DNA of 36,874 nucleotides from Chara braunii (GCA_003427395.1 BFEA01000080.1:1995327-2032200); one strand, 5' to 3'; counted from the first letter of the stretch, positions 20,281 through 30,276 are shown. Made by a program: numbers and translations. The notes: generated by a model not told the origin, from the letters alone.

Positions 20281-20496
20281 ATGTTTCCACCCTCTATGAA
20301 TGGAAGCAACGAAGTTGAAAGAATATTGGAACATGGCTATTTTTCTACAGGTGACAAAGGACGACCTCAGAAGCAGTACAAGGTAAAGTTCAAGTCCCAA
20401 CCTCCATCTGAAGCCAGATGGTTTAGTAGGATAGAACTCCTACCTACAGCTTCTTACATTATTGTTGCATATGAACATGGGTTAAATAAGAATTAA
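20281..20496 (+). pseudogene. Chromodomain at the integrase C-terminus
   Basis: A 71-residue open stretch containing NEVERILEHGYFSTGDKG, KQYKVKFKSQPPSEARWF and IELLPTASYIIVAYEHG. This is the chromodomain pattern (E-V-E-kIL..R, YlVKWkg....TWep...L). It identifies the element as a chromovirus. The domain would bind modified histone tails to guide integration. Two aromatic-cage positions look altered (KF for KW, RWF for TWE). It ends at a normal TAA. Confidence 0.75.
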
Positions 20497-20538
20497 TGTA
20501 TTTTCAACGATGGAACTCGAAAACTAGGCCGGCAGGAA

Positions 20539-20705
20539 TGCAATAACCCATGTCATATGTCTCGTGGAATATCTGAGGGTTCACTAAATCACCCTCATCC
20601 GGGGCCAAAACGAGGAATCAAGGTCTAGACGTGAGACAGTTGACTACAGTCAACTGTCGAAATACCAACAGTCAAAGTCCAAAGGTACCCAGTCCACGTC
20701 GCCGG
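20539..20705 (+). repeat. 3' LTR of the Ty3/gypsy element, first part
   Basis: Starts TGCAATAACCCATGTCATAT and matches the first about 150 bp of the 5' LTR. It breaks off after CGCCGG at 20705, where the 7.8-kb element is inserted. The bases before it (GGCAGGAA) form at best a weak polypurine tract. Confidence 0.85.
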
Positions 20706-21516
20706 TGTCGGCGCGAATACCCTTATAAGGGTATCCGCCTGGTTTTTGCAAATGACAGAAAAAGGAGTTTGGCTTAAAGTTAAGCATACCGTGCGAGGCG
20801 CGGCTGCGTCTATGTGGTTACGATGGCCGGATGGTTGACTAGAACAAAGAGTGTGTGGGCGCGCAGGTTTGAGGAGCGCGTGATTCTGTTTCTATCGTTG
20901 ATTATAAAGTCGGCGCGAACGCCAATTGGTTTGTTTCTATTTTTATCTTTATCTTTATTTTTGTTTATTCTTGATTAGACTAGGATTTAAGGATAGTTTT
21001 CTTTTGTTGGTACGTTTGATTGAGTTACGCGCGCGTGCGGAGAACGACCTCGACGGCGGCGAACGACGGCGACAGTGTGACTGCGGTAGGTCTCGGCACA
21101 CGAAGTGGTGCGAGTGGCGGTCGTGGTACAACTTTGGTAAGTCGGTGCAGACGCGGGGCTGCCGCGCGCACGGTTGTAGGCAGAAATGAGGCTCAGGCCA
21201 ATCTTCCCGGCCCTGAGCGTAGCGCCGCACCGCCTTATATGGCACTCCGCGGATGTTGATCTTAGGCTTGGGCTTAGCCTTATAGGTTATGGTGTTGGGT
21301 TATTGTTATGGGGGTTCGGGGATCGAGGCCGGTGAGCATCGGCACAGCAGCAACGGAGCGACGTGGAGGAAATCGGGGGTGGGTTGAGGGCCCGACGGGG
21401 CTATCCCCCTCTGGTTTTATTGGCGGGCATGGCGGTGGGTCCGACCTGCAGGGCTGGCGAGGTGCCGGCAGCTCGCTCTTCCCCCCCCCCCGTTAATGTT
21501 TTTGTATTTTATATAT
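20706..21516. other. GC-rich left end of the 7.8-kb element
   Basis: Begins with the terminal repeat and the palindrome CCCTTATAAGGG (20719-20730). TCGGCGCGAA recurs at 20912. No gene is seen. Confidence 0.45.
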
Positions 21517-21621
21517 NNNNNNNNNNNNNNNNNNNNNNNNNNNNNNNNNNNNNNNNNNNNNNNNNNNNNNNNNNNNNNNNNNNNNNNNNNNNNNNNNNNN
21601 NNNNNNNNNNNNNNNNNNNNN
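21517..21621. other. Assembly gap (105 Ns), probably artefactual
   Basis: A run of Ns. The flanks repeat each other: a C-run then TTAATGTTTTTGTATTTT ends before the gap (about 21480-21510) and restarts after it (21622-21645). The two contigs may overlap, in which case little sequence is missing. Confidence 0.9.
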
Positions 21622-21731
21622 CCCCCCTTAATGTTTTTGTATTTTTTCTATACCTTCTTTTAGTTTTATTTTCGTCTTCCCGCGTCCCGTGCTAGGACGT
21701 GGTACGTGGTTGTAGCCAGGACCCATGGGCG

Positions 21732-21783
21732 TAGCGCAGTTGGTACACCCATGAACTGCCGAAATACAGACCGCACTCGATAC
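21732..21783 (+). promoter_or_regulatory. Possible tRNA-like (pol III) promoter boxes
   Basis: TAGCGCAGTTG (21732-21742) fits the A-box consensus TRGYNNANNNG. ACTCGATAC (21775-21783) keeps seven of nine B-box positions. The 32-base spacing is within the tRNA range. No full cloverleaf forms, so at best this is a tRNA-derived remnant. Confidence 0.3.
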
Positions 21784-22319
21784 TGGATGGGTGGGACCCG
21801 GTACTCTGAATTGCCTGGTTCTGCTTAGGCTTCGGTTAGGCCGAGGGTGCCGCCCCGAGGCTGCCGTGAGGCCGGTCCTTTGGGACATCCGTTAAAGCTG
21901 GAAGGATACGGAGGAGATCCGCATGGCCCCTGCATGAGGTTGACATGCATAAGCCCCCGAAAGAGGGGCCAGGTCCACGCCCGATATCGTGGGGCAGGGC
22001 GATACTACAGCTGCTCGGGGTGTGAAGGGGCGTGGGGCGTTGTTGTAGCCGAGGTCCCTCGGGGTACCCGCCGGGGTCGGAGCGGTACAGGAAGACTAGT
22101 TGGCCCGTACGCAACGCGGGCAGGTATAAAGCCGGGGTAGCATTCCCCTTTTTTTTTGTTTGGCAGTAGGAGAGTTCTCCGATTTAGTTCTCGGGTTATT
22201 CGTGCGTAGTGGGCTGGTTAGTCGTAGGGAACTAATTTCGGTTGGTAGTAACACAGAGGAGAAAGAAACGGCGCTGTGATGGGCGCCAGGCAGCGGGCGG
22301 GCAAGTGCCGAGGCTGAGA

Positions 22320-23771
22320 GATGGAGTAACGCAGAGGGGTGGATGAATTGGGACGGGGTTTGACGCCGGGTGCATGTGCAGCAGAGAGGGAGTGGCATGC
22401 ACGGCAGATAGCGGAGCAACGGGGCGACGGGACGAAGAAGCGGTGAATGAACTGGGATCGGGAACAGCGCCGGGTGGGGACGAGATGGGGTAGGCTAAGG
22501 GAGGCGCAGAGCAGGGGGACGAGCAGATAGCGCAGCAGGGTGGCGGGCGTTGAGGCAGGCAGGAGGGGAAAGCTGGGGAAAAGAGGTGAACAAACCTGGT
22601 CGGGGCCCTGCTCCAGGTGCAGCCATAGTTGAGGTGGCGGGGATTGGCTATGGTAGGGGCGAGGGAGTAGAGGGGAGAGAAACGTAGAACTCACCTGATT
22701 CTTAACGAAATCAGGTGAGGAAAGGTGCTACGTAGGGGATAGAGGCCCGGGCGACCACGGATTTGTGGTCGGATTAGACGGTAAGTTAGTAATTCAGAAG
22801 ATAGGAAAGAAAGGGGGTGCGCGGGCCATGGCAGACAGCGGGAGAAGTGAGTAAGGAAGAGGGATAACTCGGCCGTTTCGCAACGAAAACGGGCGAGGTA
22901 AAGATCGATTTTGGGGTTTTGGAGCGTGGCGACTCCAATGGTGTAGTTAGTTTCAGTAGAAAATTAGTGGATTAGGTGTTAGTAAGAAAAAGACTGCGCG
23001 GAGCTATGGCGGGAATATAGAAGATGAAGGAAAATCGAGAGTGTTGGTCGATTTCTAGTGAAAACGGTCGGGAAGGGGATTAGAATAGGGGGTTTAGGCC
23101 GGGGCGAGCGTGACCGTGGAGTTAGATTGGAGAGAGCGTGACCGTGGAGTTAGATTGGAGAGAGAGTTAGTGAGTTTTGAGTTAGGCGAGTTTTGGGCTG
23201 CGCCGGGAGATGGAGGGAGGAAACGAATAAATGAACTGGGCGGGCTCCGCGCCCAGGTGCATTCAGAGACAGAGGGAAGATGGCGGGGAGGAAATGGTAG
23301 AATCCACCCGTTCCTTGACGGAAACGGGCGGGGAAGGATTCGAAATGGAGGTTTTGATGGCGGGCGAGTGCAATGGTAGGGTCGGTTTGGCCAAGGAGTG
23401 AGTAGAACAGGAGTTAGCATGGAGTGGGGCTGCGTGAGGAGAGGAGGTCTAGGAGCGGGGTACGACGAGCGATTGGCAGCGGACAGCTGACGGAGCGAGC
23501 GACATACCGCGAGAGGGATAAGAGTGGTGGGGTCGACGAGGCAAGGCGGGAGAGGGGGCCTAAGTGTGAGGGTGTATCTGCCCATGATCTAGGGGCAGAT
23601 TCATCCCTGCACTACTCCCTTGATGAGTAGCCGGGCGGTGCCCACGATCCTGGCCCCATTCACCACCCGATGGTTTACGGGGCCTAGCAGGACAAAGGTG
23701 GGGACGAGCGAAAAGGGAAACAGGGAGGATGCGGTATTCCGATGATGTATCTCCCCACATCTTCAGTGGGG
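22320..23771 (+). repeat. Stem-loop repeat block 1 in the 7.8-kb element
   Basis: Purine-rich, non-coding sequence with three alternating hairpin families. Family alpha: ACCTGG..CCAGGT (22594-22618) and CTGGGCG..CGCCCAG (23236-23256), each followed by GTGCA or TGCA. Family beta: TCACCTGATT..AATCAGGTGA (22691-22718), CCGTTT..AAACGG (22873-22892), a weaker one at about 23047-23070, and CCCGTT..AACGGG (23307-23328). Family gamma: ATCTGCCC..GGGCAGAT (23576-23600) and CCCCAC..GTGGGG (23753-23771). Beta members share an unpaired A just after the loop-closing pair on the 3' side. Stem sequences differ between members while pairing is kept. Confidence 0.7.
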
Positions 23772-25390
23772 GATTCATTTGCTTTGGCATGACCCGTGAG
23801 GAGGGGAGCGTGGTCGTCGTCTCGTGTTTCTTGCAGGGCTCTCCGTGAGATTCAGGGACGTCGTCCTCATCACGATGTTGTAATCTCCTTAGCAATCGTG
23901 CTGATTGCCCGTTGCTGTTGTTGCTAGTGTTCATAGCGGGATGCTGTATGAACTGTGGTCAACCGGTACCGTAGTTGCAATGGTAGGCTGTAGACTGATG
24001 TTATCCTAAACTTCCGGGTGACGTGAGATCAATATTGGCGGTGAGATTTTGACTTGTACGGTGCGAATGCTGGGGACTGCGCACCGGTCAGGTCAGGCTG
24101 GAGAGGGGCAGGCTTGCAGTGGCCTACATAGTCGGCGCCTGCACTTTGGTCGAAACTGTTGTCCTGCTTCAGAACAGCCACAAACCATTCTTGGGCCTGT
24201 GTGCCATTGGAACCGTGGCCAGTATGCCTCAGGCCAGGGGCTGTGCGGGTTGTTGGGTCATTACAACTACGGGGCTGTGAGCGGAGAAGGAGGCTGCGGG
24301 AAGACGTACCTACCTGCTGACCGGGTGCAGTGCCCAGTTTGTTGAGCGAAGCAGCAGCAGATCAGCCGTGGGACTACAGTTCGCTGCAGATCCGTCTGCT
24401 GGCCGGTGTTGCCTGAGCTACGGGCGGTGCGAGGTTGTTGCTGTGGCTTTCAATAGAGCATAGAGGGTGAGCCTTAAGTGAAACGCTGTGATTTGAAGGG
24501 TGACCACGTTGTACACACAAGTTGCGGTAACGACACAATGGTTTAGGGAAGTGATCAGGCTGCGAAAGAAGGGCACATTGCCACGATTTGGAGGACCGTC
24601 AGGAGGTCAGCATTTGACACTTTGACTTCAGTTTAACAGTGCTGCTGCGGACTGGGTACGGGCAACTGCTGTACTATTGACTGCCACTGAGTACCATGTC
24701 GTGTCTAAGGACTACTACGGGTTGTCGTGCGGCCGCGACGGGCCAAGGGGAAGTATTGGAGCCTGGGGAGGCGATCAGAATGGACAGATAAGGGTCACTG
24801 GTGTAGTTTGGGAGGTCGTTGGAGAGTAGGTTTCAACAGTTGACTCTCGGTCAGGCCAAGCTGCTGCGTTTTGTCTGGCCGCCATTGCGGGGCCCTCAGG
24901 CGCGTTGAAGATTACGAGGCCCTCTCGCGCGAGTTTGAGAGCACCCCTCTTATATCTGAGAGACTCAAACTTTCTCCTTCTGCCCTTCTTACTCTAAGTC
25001 TAGTCAGGCGGCAGGCGGGATTGCAACCCGTAGGTCCGCGCCAAGGCCTCTTTGGGAGGTTTGCCCCACCGATTGCGGGAGCTCTGCCGGAGCCTAGGCG
25101 AGGCTCAAGAGACAGGGAATTGAAGGGTAACCATTGCTTCCCCTTTATATACCCTGGTATAACCCCTATCTGTACCCCTTGCTATGTTTGACTGAGTATG
25201 TTGCATGCACCCCTATTTTGACTCTAGTTTGACTGGCAGGACACCACTCAGATTAAGTAAAACGAATGTGTGTGCAATCGCAGTTTCAGTTTGTTGATTG
25301 ACTGAACGCAGATTGTGAACACAAAGGGGGTGCATCTGGGGGAAGGGTGGGTGAAAGGTGGTTTTGCTTGAGCCTGAATGGGTCCTATGG
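23772..25390. other. Unannotated centre of the 7.8-kb element
   Basis: About 1.6 kb of moderately GC-rich sequence. I see no domain, no credible reading frame and no repeat beyond short palindromes. A 106-codon open stretch at 24871-25191 has no recognisable feature. Confidence 0.4.
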
Positions 25391-26214
25391 GGTCAGACCA
25401 GTTCCATAAGATTGGACGGTCTGACCGCTGTGTTTTATTTTTGAATTGCATGGAGAGTCAGACCAGTTCCATAAGATTGGACGGTCAGATTGCTCTGAAT
25501 TGTGAGGGTTCGACTGTGGCTGACTTTTCAGAGGCCAAACCTGTACCATAAGATTGGAGGGTTTGGTTACCATGTTTGGTTGGGTTTTTGTTCTGTTTCC
25601 TTTGTTTTTGGTCGAGGAGGTCTGAGCAAGTCCATAAGATTGGACGGCTCAACCCCTTCATGTTTCATTCTGAGGGACTAATTTTCGTTGAGGGCAAGGC
25701 ATGTCCATAAGATTGGACGGCCTTGGGCTCATGCCGCACACAGTGGATCAGAGAGCAACGAACATGGCAGAGGACCAGATATGTTCCATAAGATTGGACG
25801 GTCTGGCCCAATGCCTCGCACATGCTGGAACCCAAAAGGTTAAATTTTGGCTATATTTTATACTATCATATTTATGAACAGGCTAGCCAAGCATGGGTTC
25901 CATAAGATTGGACGGCCTGGCTATAGCTTATAATGGAATGAAGAGAGTATAACTAAGAGTATAATTGAAGGTAACCCTGGGCAGGTCGGGCCTTGTTCTA
26001 AGATGAACGGCTCAGTCCTATGCCCAATGTTTGAACATTAAGTTCAGAGAGGTATATATAATCTGGATATTAAACAACTCAAGGCGACTAAGCCTTGTTT
26101 CTGAGATGAACGGCTTAGTCATACGCCCAAAAGAAGAGAGAAGTAGTTGTGCATCCTGTTCGTGTATACTTAATGGTTGAGTCAGGCATGTTCCATAAGA
26201 TTGGGCGGCTTGGC
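25391..26214 (+). repeat. Stem-loop repeat block 2: ten hairpins with a TAAGAT hexaloop
   Basis: Ten units occur about 55-110 bp apart, each with the apical motif CCA-TAAGAT-TGG or a variant. Outer stems: GGTCAGACC/GGTCTGACC (25391-25426), a weak one (25457-25491), CCAAACC/GGTTTGG (25535-25566), TGAGC/GCTCA (25623-25651), CAAGGC/GCCTTG (25695-25725), CCAGA/TCTGG (25775-25806), TAGCCAAGC/GCCTGGCTA (25884-25923), GGGCC/GGCTC (25988-26013), GACTAAGCC/GGCTTAGTC (26086-26120) and GTCAGGC/GCTTGGC (26181-26214). The inner stem is GTCCA/TGGAC or TCCA/TGGA in eight units. It changes to GTTC/GAAC or TTC/GAA in the two units near 25993 and 26095. Inner and outer arms thus vary in step and include G-U pairs, so the plus-strand transcript is the likely structured form. 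Confidence 0.85.
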
Positions 26215-26504
26215 TTTATGCCTTATGTAAGTTGGGTATAAGGGATAAAGCATTGAGAGGTCATGAAGTATGGTCTGTTCAGGTATGCTTTGGAGTGGTG
26301 AGAGTACTTACTTTTATGCGTTGGCCTGCATGTGACTGAGTGAGGCTACTACTTGGTGCGAGTTTTAGTTTGACAGGTAGTTGCTGTAGTTGCTCGCCAC
26401 GTGCTAGAGCGATAGAAGTTAGTTCAATTCCTGCATTTTCTGGGCTAAGTTTTTTTTACTTAGATCAATTCTCGCATTTTCTGGGATCTTTTATAATACT
26501 TGGC
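26215..26504. other. Spacer between stem-loop blocks 2 and 3
   Basis: Contains two copies of a short phrase, TTCAATTCCTGCATTTTCTGG and ATCAATTCTCGCATTTTCTGG (26417 and 26463). Nothing else is recognised. Confidence 0.4.
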
Positions 26505-26820
26505 TTTGTATAAATTTTGGTAAGCTACTTTCTCTACGGGAAGCGCTGCCGAAATTTCTACAAATCCAGGGAGTTAGTCATTTTTTGACTTTTTTTAAGT
26601 TCAATTTGTCTAAAGTTCATATATGGCTTAGTAAAAATCTGGAAAGTCTCCTTTTCTAAAGGGAGTGTTGCCCAAATTTTTGTTAATTCAAAGAGTTCGA
26701 CAAAATTGGACTTTGGAAAGTCAATGACTATTTATGTTTTTTATATTTGAGCTGATATAAATTCTGAAAAGACACTTTTCCTACGGGAAGCGCTGCCGAA
26801 TTCTTTTTAGTTTAAAGGAG
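26505..26820 (+). repeat. Stem-loop repeat block 3: three units of about 123 bp
   Basis: Three diverged tandem units centred on CTACGGGAAGCGCTGCCGAA (near 26535 and 26782) and TAAAGGGAGTGTTGCCCAAA (near 26657). Each can form an outer stem (AAATTTTGG with CCGAAATTT in unit 1) and an inner stem. The inner stem is CTTTC/GGAAG, CTCCTTT/AAAGGGAG or TTCC/GGAA. Pairing is again kept while sequence changes. Confidence 0.65.
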
Positions 26821-28550
26821 ATAGATTATATTTTAGGGGAGATTTATATTTTAGGGGAGATTCTGCCATTAGTCTACCTTTGCTTTGGGCACTGGCTTAG
26901 AGGTAGGCTTAGACTTAGTTTGCAGATAACTTTGAGTGAGAACGTGCTATGGAGGTTTATCCTCCATATGCTGATGATTTAGCTGGGCATTGACCTGTAT
27001 TATGGTATAGGTTTTTCTTGGACATTCGATTTAGGAATTTGACTAGTTTCAACTTGATCCTGCGAGGATCATCTTTGTTATCACTAATAACAGGTCGGTT
27101 GCCGATTCGTCGGCTTACGATTCAACTCCAATTCACTCTTGCCACTCAACCTAAAGGTTTTAGCCTTGAGACTTGAATTGTTTTGTTGTGTTTTTACCCG
27201 GGCTTTATTGAATGGCCATCCAACAAAAGTACTGAGTATTTATTTAAGAGTTGCACGAGCGAGGCTTGTATGGCTAAAGCGAGGGGTATGAGTGCGAGGA
27301 ATGGTTGAAGTTGACCCCGTGTAGTGCGTGGACTTTTGGTTGAATCTTTGATGTGATTGCAGGTATGGTTATGGTTCGGACTTGGAATGTGATTGCCTGC
27401 GATTTCATACATATAGCCTCACTGTGACTGTGAGAAGTGATCGTCCTATATAATCAACCCTTACGTATTTATAAGTGCCCTGAGTATTTGAGAGGCCTGC
27501 TGTGAGTGTGAATAAGGGTTAACTGAATTATGTTTCGAGAGGGAAGGGAGGTTCCCTTTTTACCCTTGCTCTTTAGAGTTTGTATGGTTGGACGTTGTAG
27601 TCCGTGGCAGCCGTCAAAGTCAAACCCCTTGACTTTCGCCCAGGCCCGGAGTGGGGCTCCTCTCCAGGGCAGTAAAAAGCAACTGTCACCACATGTGTGA
27701 ACCTGTGTACCACCCACTCTGCATAAGGTGCAGAAGAGGGTGTGTGGTCTTCAACCGCGTTTGGCGGTTGTCCAGCGTCGAGAGATTAACCTTCAAGGCG
27801 CGTGTCAGCCGACACTTGAGTGTCTTGAGTGTCGAATGCGACCCTCGAGATTATCGAGGACCGCACGATTATGGGCACTACATAGTGCGCCATCATTGCG
27901 ACTGCCTGCGTACATTTGCATTGCGAGTCGATATGAGTTAGCCCTGCGGCCTCGCGGTTTTATATCAAGCCTCGCGTGCCGCGCCTATCCGATTTCCGCA
28001 TCAAAAAGTTATGGGATGGCTACTGAAGGGGCTAGGAGCGTTGTCACGTTGTTAATGTTGTGTCGTTTCGTGTGTGTGTGTTTTATTTTTGTGTTCGTAG
28101 AGTGGCGTGCGCGTGGTGTGTGGGATGCGTCCTAGTCGACCGACGACGAGCCGCACTTGGGACTTCAGCCCCCCAAGATGTCGGTTCGCGTGTGGGTCCG
28201 ATAGGCGTATTACCGCTCGTACCCCCTATGCTACAGCGAACGATAAACGCCCTCGGCTGGTCCACCTCTGCGATTGCAACTAATTAGCTTTCGTATTGTG
28301 GACTGGTAGCTCGGCGGGGATATGCCCACCGAAGGGAGGTGACAACTCCCGTAAGGTGGAGGTAAGTTATGCCTCGCGTAGGCCCTATCCTGTCGTAGGG
28401 GCTCGCGAGAGGTATGGCTGGCGCACGCGGCCGGAGCGGCCTAAGGAAGCTCCATTTGTGTGTCCGTGACAAGGTTGGTCCAACTCCTGCGAAACGCGGC
28501 CGAGAGGGTCCCGCGCTGCCACGTGCGGTACCGGACCGATGCGCCCGACA
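26821..28550. other. Right part of the 7.8-kb element
   Basis: An AT-rich stretch to about 27550, then GC-rich sequence to the terminal GCGCCCGACA. No domain or tandem structure was recognised. Short palindromes occur (CCTCGAGATTATCGAGG near 27842), and CpG-rich text dominates the last 800 bp. Confidence 0.4.
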
Positions 28551-29413
28551 CCGGTCAGGCACACACATTCCTTTGTATGCAGGTACCCAGACAGCATCAG
28601 GTCCAGAGGGGAGTCTACAGCTGTACACAATCCAGACCCTCGGTCGTGAGTCAATCTGGACGACTATGGGGAAGGGAACCAAGGCCAGAAAGCATTATCA
28701 AATGCTACTTAAAGGTTGGCTTCGAGGTGATCAACATTCAGTCTTGCTATGCTGCGTGGACGCTGGCTTGACTTCGACTAGACGTTGAAAGCTGGTTGTG
28801 CGCAGGCACTATGGACAACGACGCGGACTGTGGTGTCATGCTGGCGCGTTCTCCATGATGCGTCAGGCATGCTGAAGTGGCGCTGCCTATGGTTTACATT
28901 GCATGCTGATGTGGCGCTACCTATGGTCTTCATTGATGATGCTGTGCATGTCACCTGTTTCAATTGCTGACGTGGCATTGTCCACGCTGTATACATGAGG
29001 TTACTGGTTACGAGGAGGAGGGAGATCGTGATCTGTGGATGATTGAGTTCGGGTACTCACCTTAGGTTGACGTCGTCACTGTATTCTGCAGTGTCTTCAT
29101 GGTCGTCACGAGGTAAGAGTGCTACGTGGCACTACTGTGTGATCAGAATTATTATATTTGTTATCATACTGGTTGATGACGTGGAGAGGGAAGCAGCCCG
29201 ATGAAGAAGTGGGATTTGATGAGATTACTCGTGTGTGATCTTTGATCATCTTTTCCACCTTCTTCTCTATCTAATCCCCCTCCACTCTCTTCGTCTAATG
29301 ATAATGAGATATTGTTTTAGATATCACTTCTCAATAATTGGAGACTTGTTGCATATATCAAGAGTACCGGTGCATGACGACTGATAAGTATCTATCAGAC
29401 GTGGTTCATTACA
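28551..29413 (+). repeat. 3' LTR of the Ty3/gypsy element, second part
   Basis: Resumes with the duplicated CCGG and TCAGGCACACACATTCCTTT, matching the 5' LTR from 14873 on. It ends TTCATTACA at 29413. It lacks two of the four 34-bp tandem units and about 40 bp of the CTGG-rich stretch found in the 5' LTR. Confidence 0.85.
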
Positions 29414-29507
29414 TATATAGAGAGAGAAAGAGAGAAAGAGAGTACCGGTGTATGACGACTGGAGAGTATCTATCAGACGTGGTTCATTATATATATATAT
29501 ATATATA
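29414..29507. repeat. GA-rich tract, duplicated LTR terminus and (TA)n
   Basis: TATATA is followed by a GAGAGAAAG tract. A second copy of the last about 50 bp of the LTR (29440-29489, AGTACCGGTGTATGACGACT onwards) comes next, then a TA tract to MITE copy I. Confidence 0.8.
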
Positions 29508-30276
29508 CAGGGTTGCCGACGTTCGGGACGGACCGAACGCCCGAACCCGAACGCCCGAACGTACAGGACCCCTTTGGAAGGCGTTCGGCCATTCGGGCCG
29601 AACGCGGACAAAAAAAAAAAAAAAAAAAAAAAAACGTTTTCAAACAATTTCTAAAAAACAAACTATGTTATGGGAAAAAATAAACTAAATAATATTTGCC
29701 TGGGCACTACATCCAAATTCTTTACGAAATTTGAATTAAAAACAAATACAGAAAATAAACATTATGATAAAAAAAATAAAAAATAAAAAGAGAATTAAAA
29801 TGAGTGAGTGTGTCAGCACCTTTTCGACACCACCATCTTTGCCGATTTTTAATTTTTTTTGGCATTGACAAATGCCCTGAAAATTTACAGATATGTAGTT
29901 TACATAATAAATAACTCATTAAAAAGTTTTCAAAAAATAATAAAATTTTTTAGTCCCCGAAATAAAGTGAAAACAAAAAGTTAAAAGTGAAAAAAAAACA
30001 AAATAGTGAGTGGGCAAGCATATTTTGACACCCCCATTTTTTACGATTTTTAATTTTTTTTGGCTGAGCAGAATGGCTTCAAAATTTGTAGGCGTGTAGG
30101 TTACATCATAGAGAACTCACAAAACATAATCCAGAAAAACAACTTATTTTTAGACCCCGAAACATTTTTTTGCGGGGGCCGAGCATGGAGGTATTCGACC
30201 CCCGAACGGGACCCCGAACGCCCGAACGTTCAGGGGTCAGCCCGGGGCCCCTCGAACGTTCGGTCAGGTAACCCTG
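29508..30276 (+). mobile_element. MITE family 1, copy I
   Basis: A complete forward copy, 769 bp. It starts CAGGGTTGCCGACGTTCGGG and ends GTCAGGTAACCCTG. The A-run lies at 29610-29633. The right end carries the CGAACGTTCGGG variant of the terminal hairpin in place of CGTACGTACGG. Confidence 0.85.

Larger units (their letters stand above)
20706..28550. mobile_element. 7.8-kb non-coding element of unknown class, nested in the 3' LTR
   Basis: The borders are exact. The 5' LTR gives the uninterrupted site, and the insertion starts TGTCGGCGCG and ends GCGCCCGACA. CCGG is duplicated at 20702-20705 and 28551-28554. The ends form a short imperfect inverted repeat and read TG..CA, as LTR elements do, but I found no long direct repeats at the two ends. 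No transposase, RT or integrase motif is visible. The content is GC-rich at both ends and largely made of blocks of repeated stem-loops (22320-23771, 25391-26214, 26505-26820). It may be a large non-autonomous element that makes a structured RNA. Its class remains open. Confidence 0.7.
14707..29413 (+). mobile_element. Ty3/gypsy chromovirus, decayed, with nested insertions
   Basis: The element spans both LTRs, with its 3' LTR split by a 7.8-kb insertion (20706-28550). The order is 5' LTR, primer-binding site, repeat-rich leader, gag remnant, RNase H, integrase, GPY/F module and chromodomain, then 3' LTR. This order, with integrase after RNase H and a C-terminal chromodomain, is that of Ty3/gypsy chromoviruses. 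Protease and nearly all of the reverse transcriptase are absent. Stops and a frameshift break the remaining domains. Flanking TATATA on both sides fits a short target duplication within a TA tract. Confidence 0.85.

Noticed and set aside
21722-21800. Functional tRNA gene
   Set aside because: A-box and partial B-box are present, but no acceptor or anticodon stem folds. Kept only as a low-confidence pol III-like remnant.
22218-23585. Long Pro/Ser/Leu-rich open stretches on the minus strand
   Set aside because: They are the complement of purine-rich stem-loop repeats, have no domain, and their low complexity explains the lack of stops.
20706-28550. Ordinary LTR retrotransposon
   Set aside because: TG..CA ends suggest it, but I found no direct repeat between the two ends, no primer-binding site and no coding remnants. 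I left the class open.
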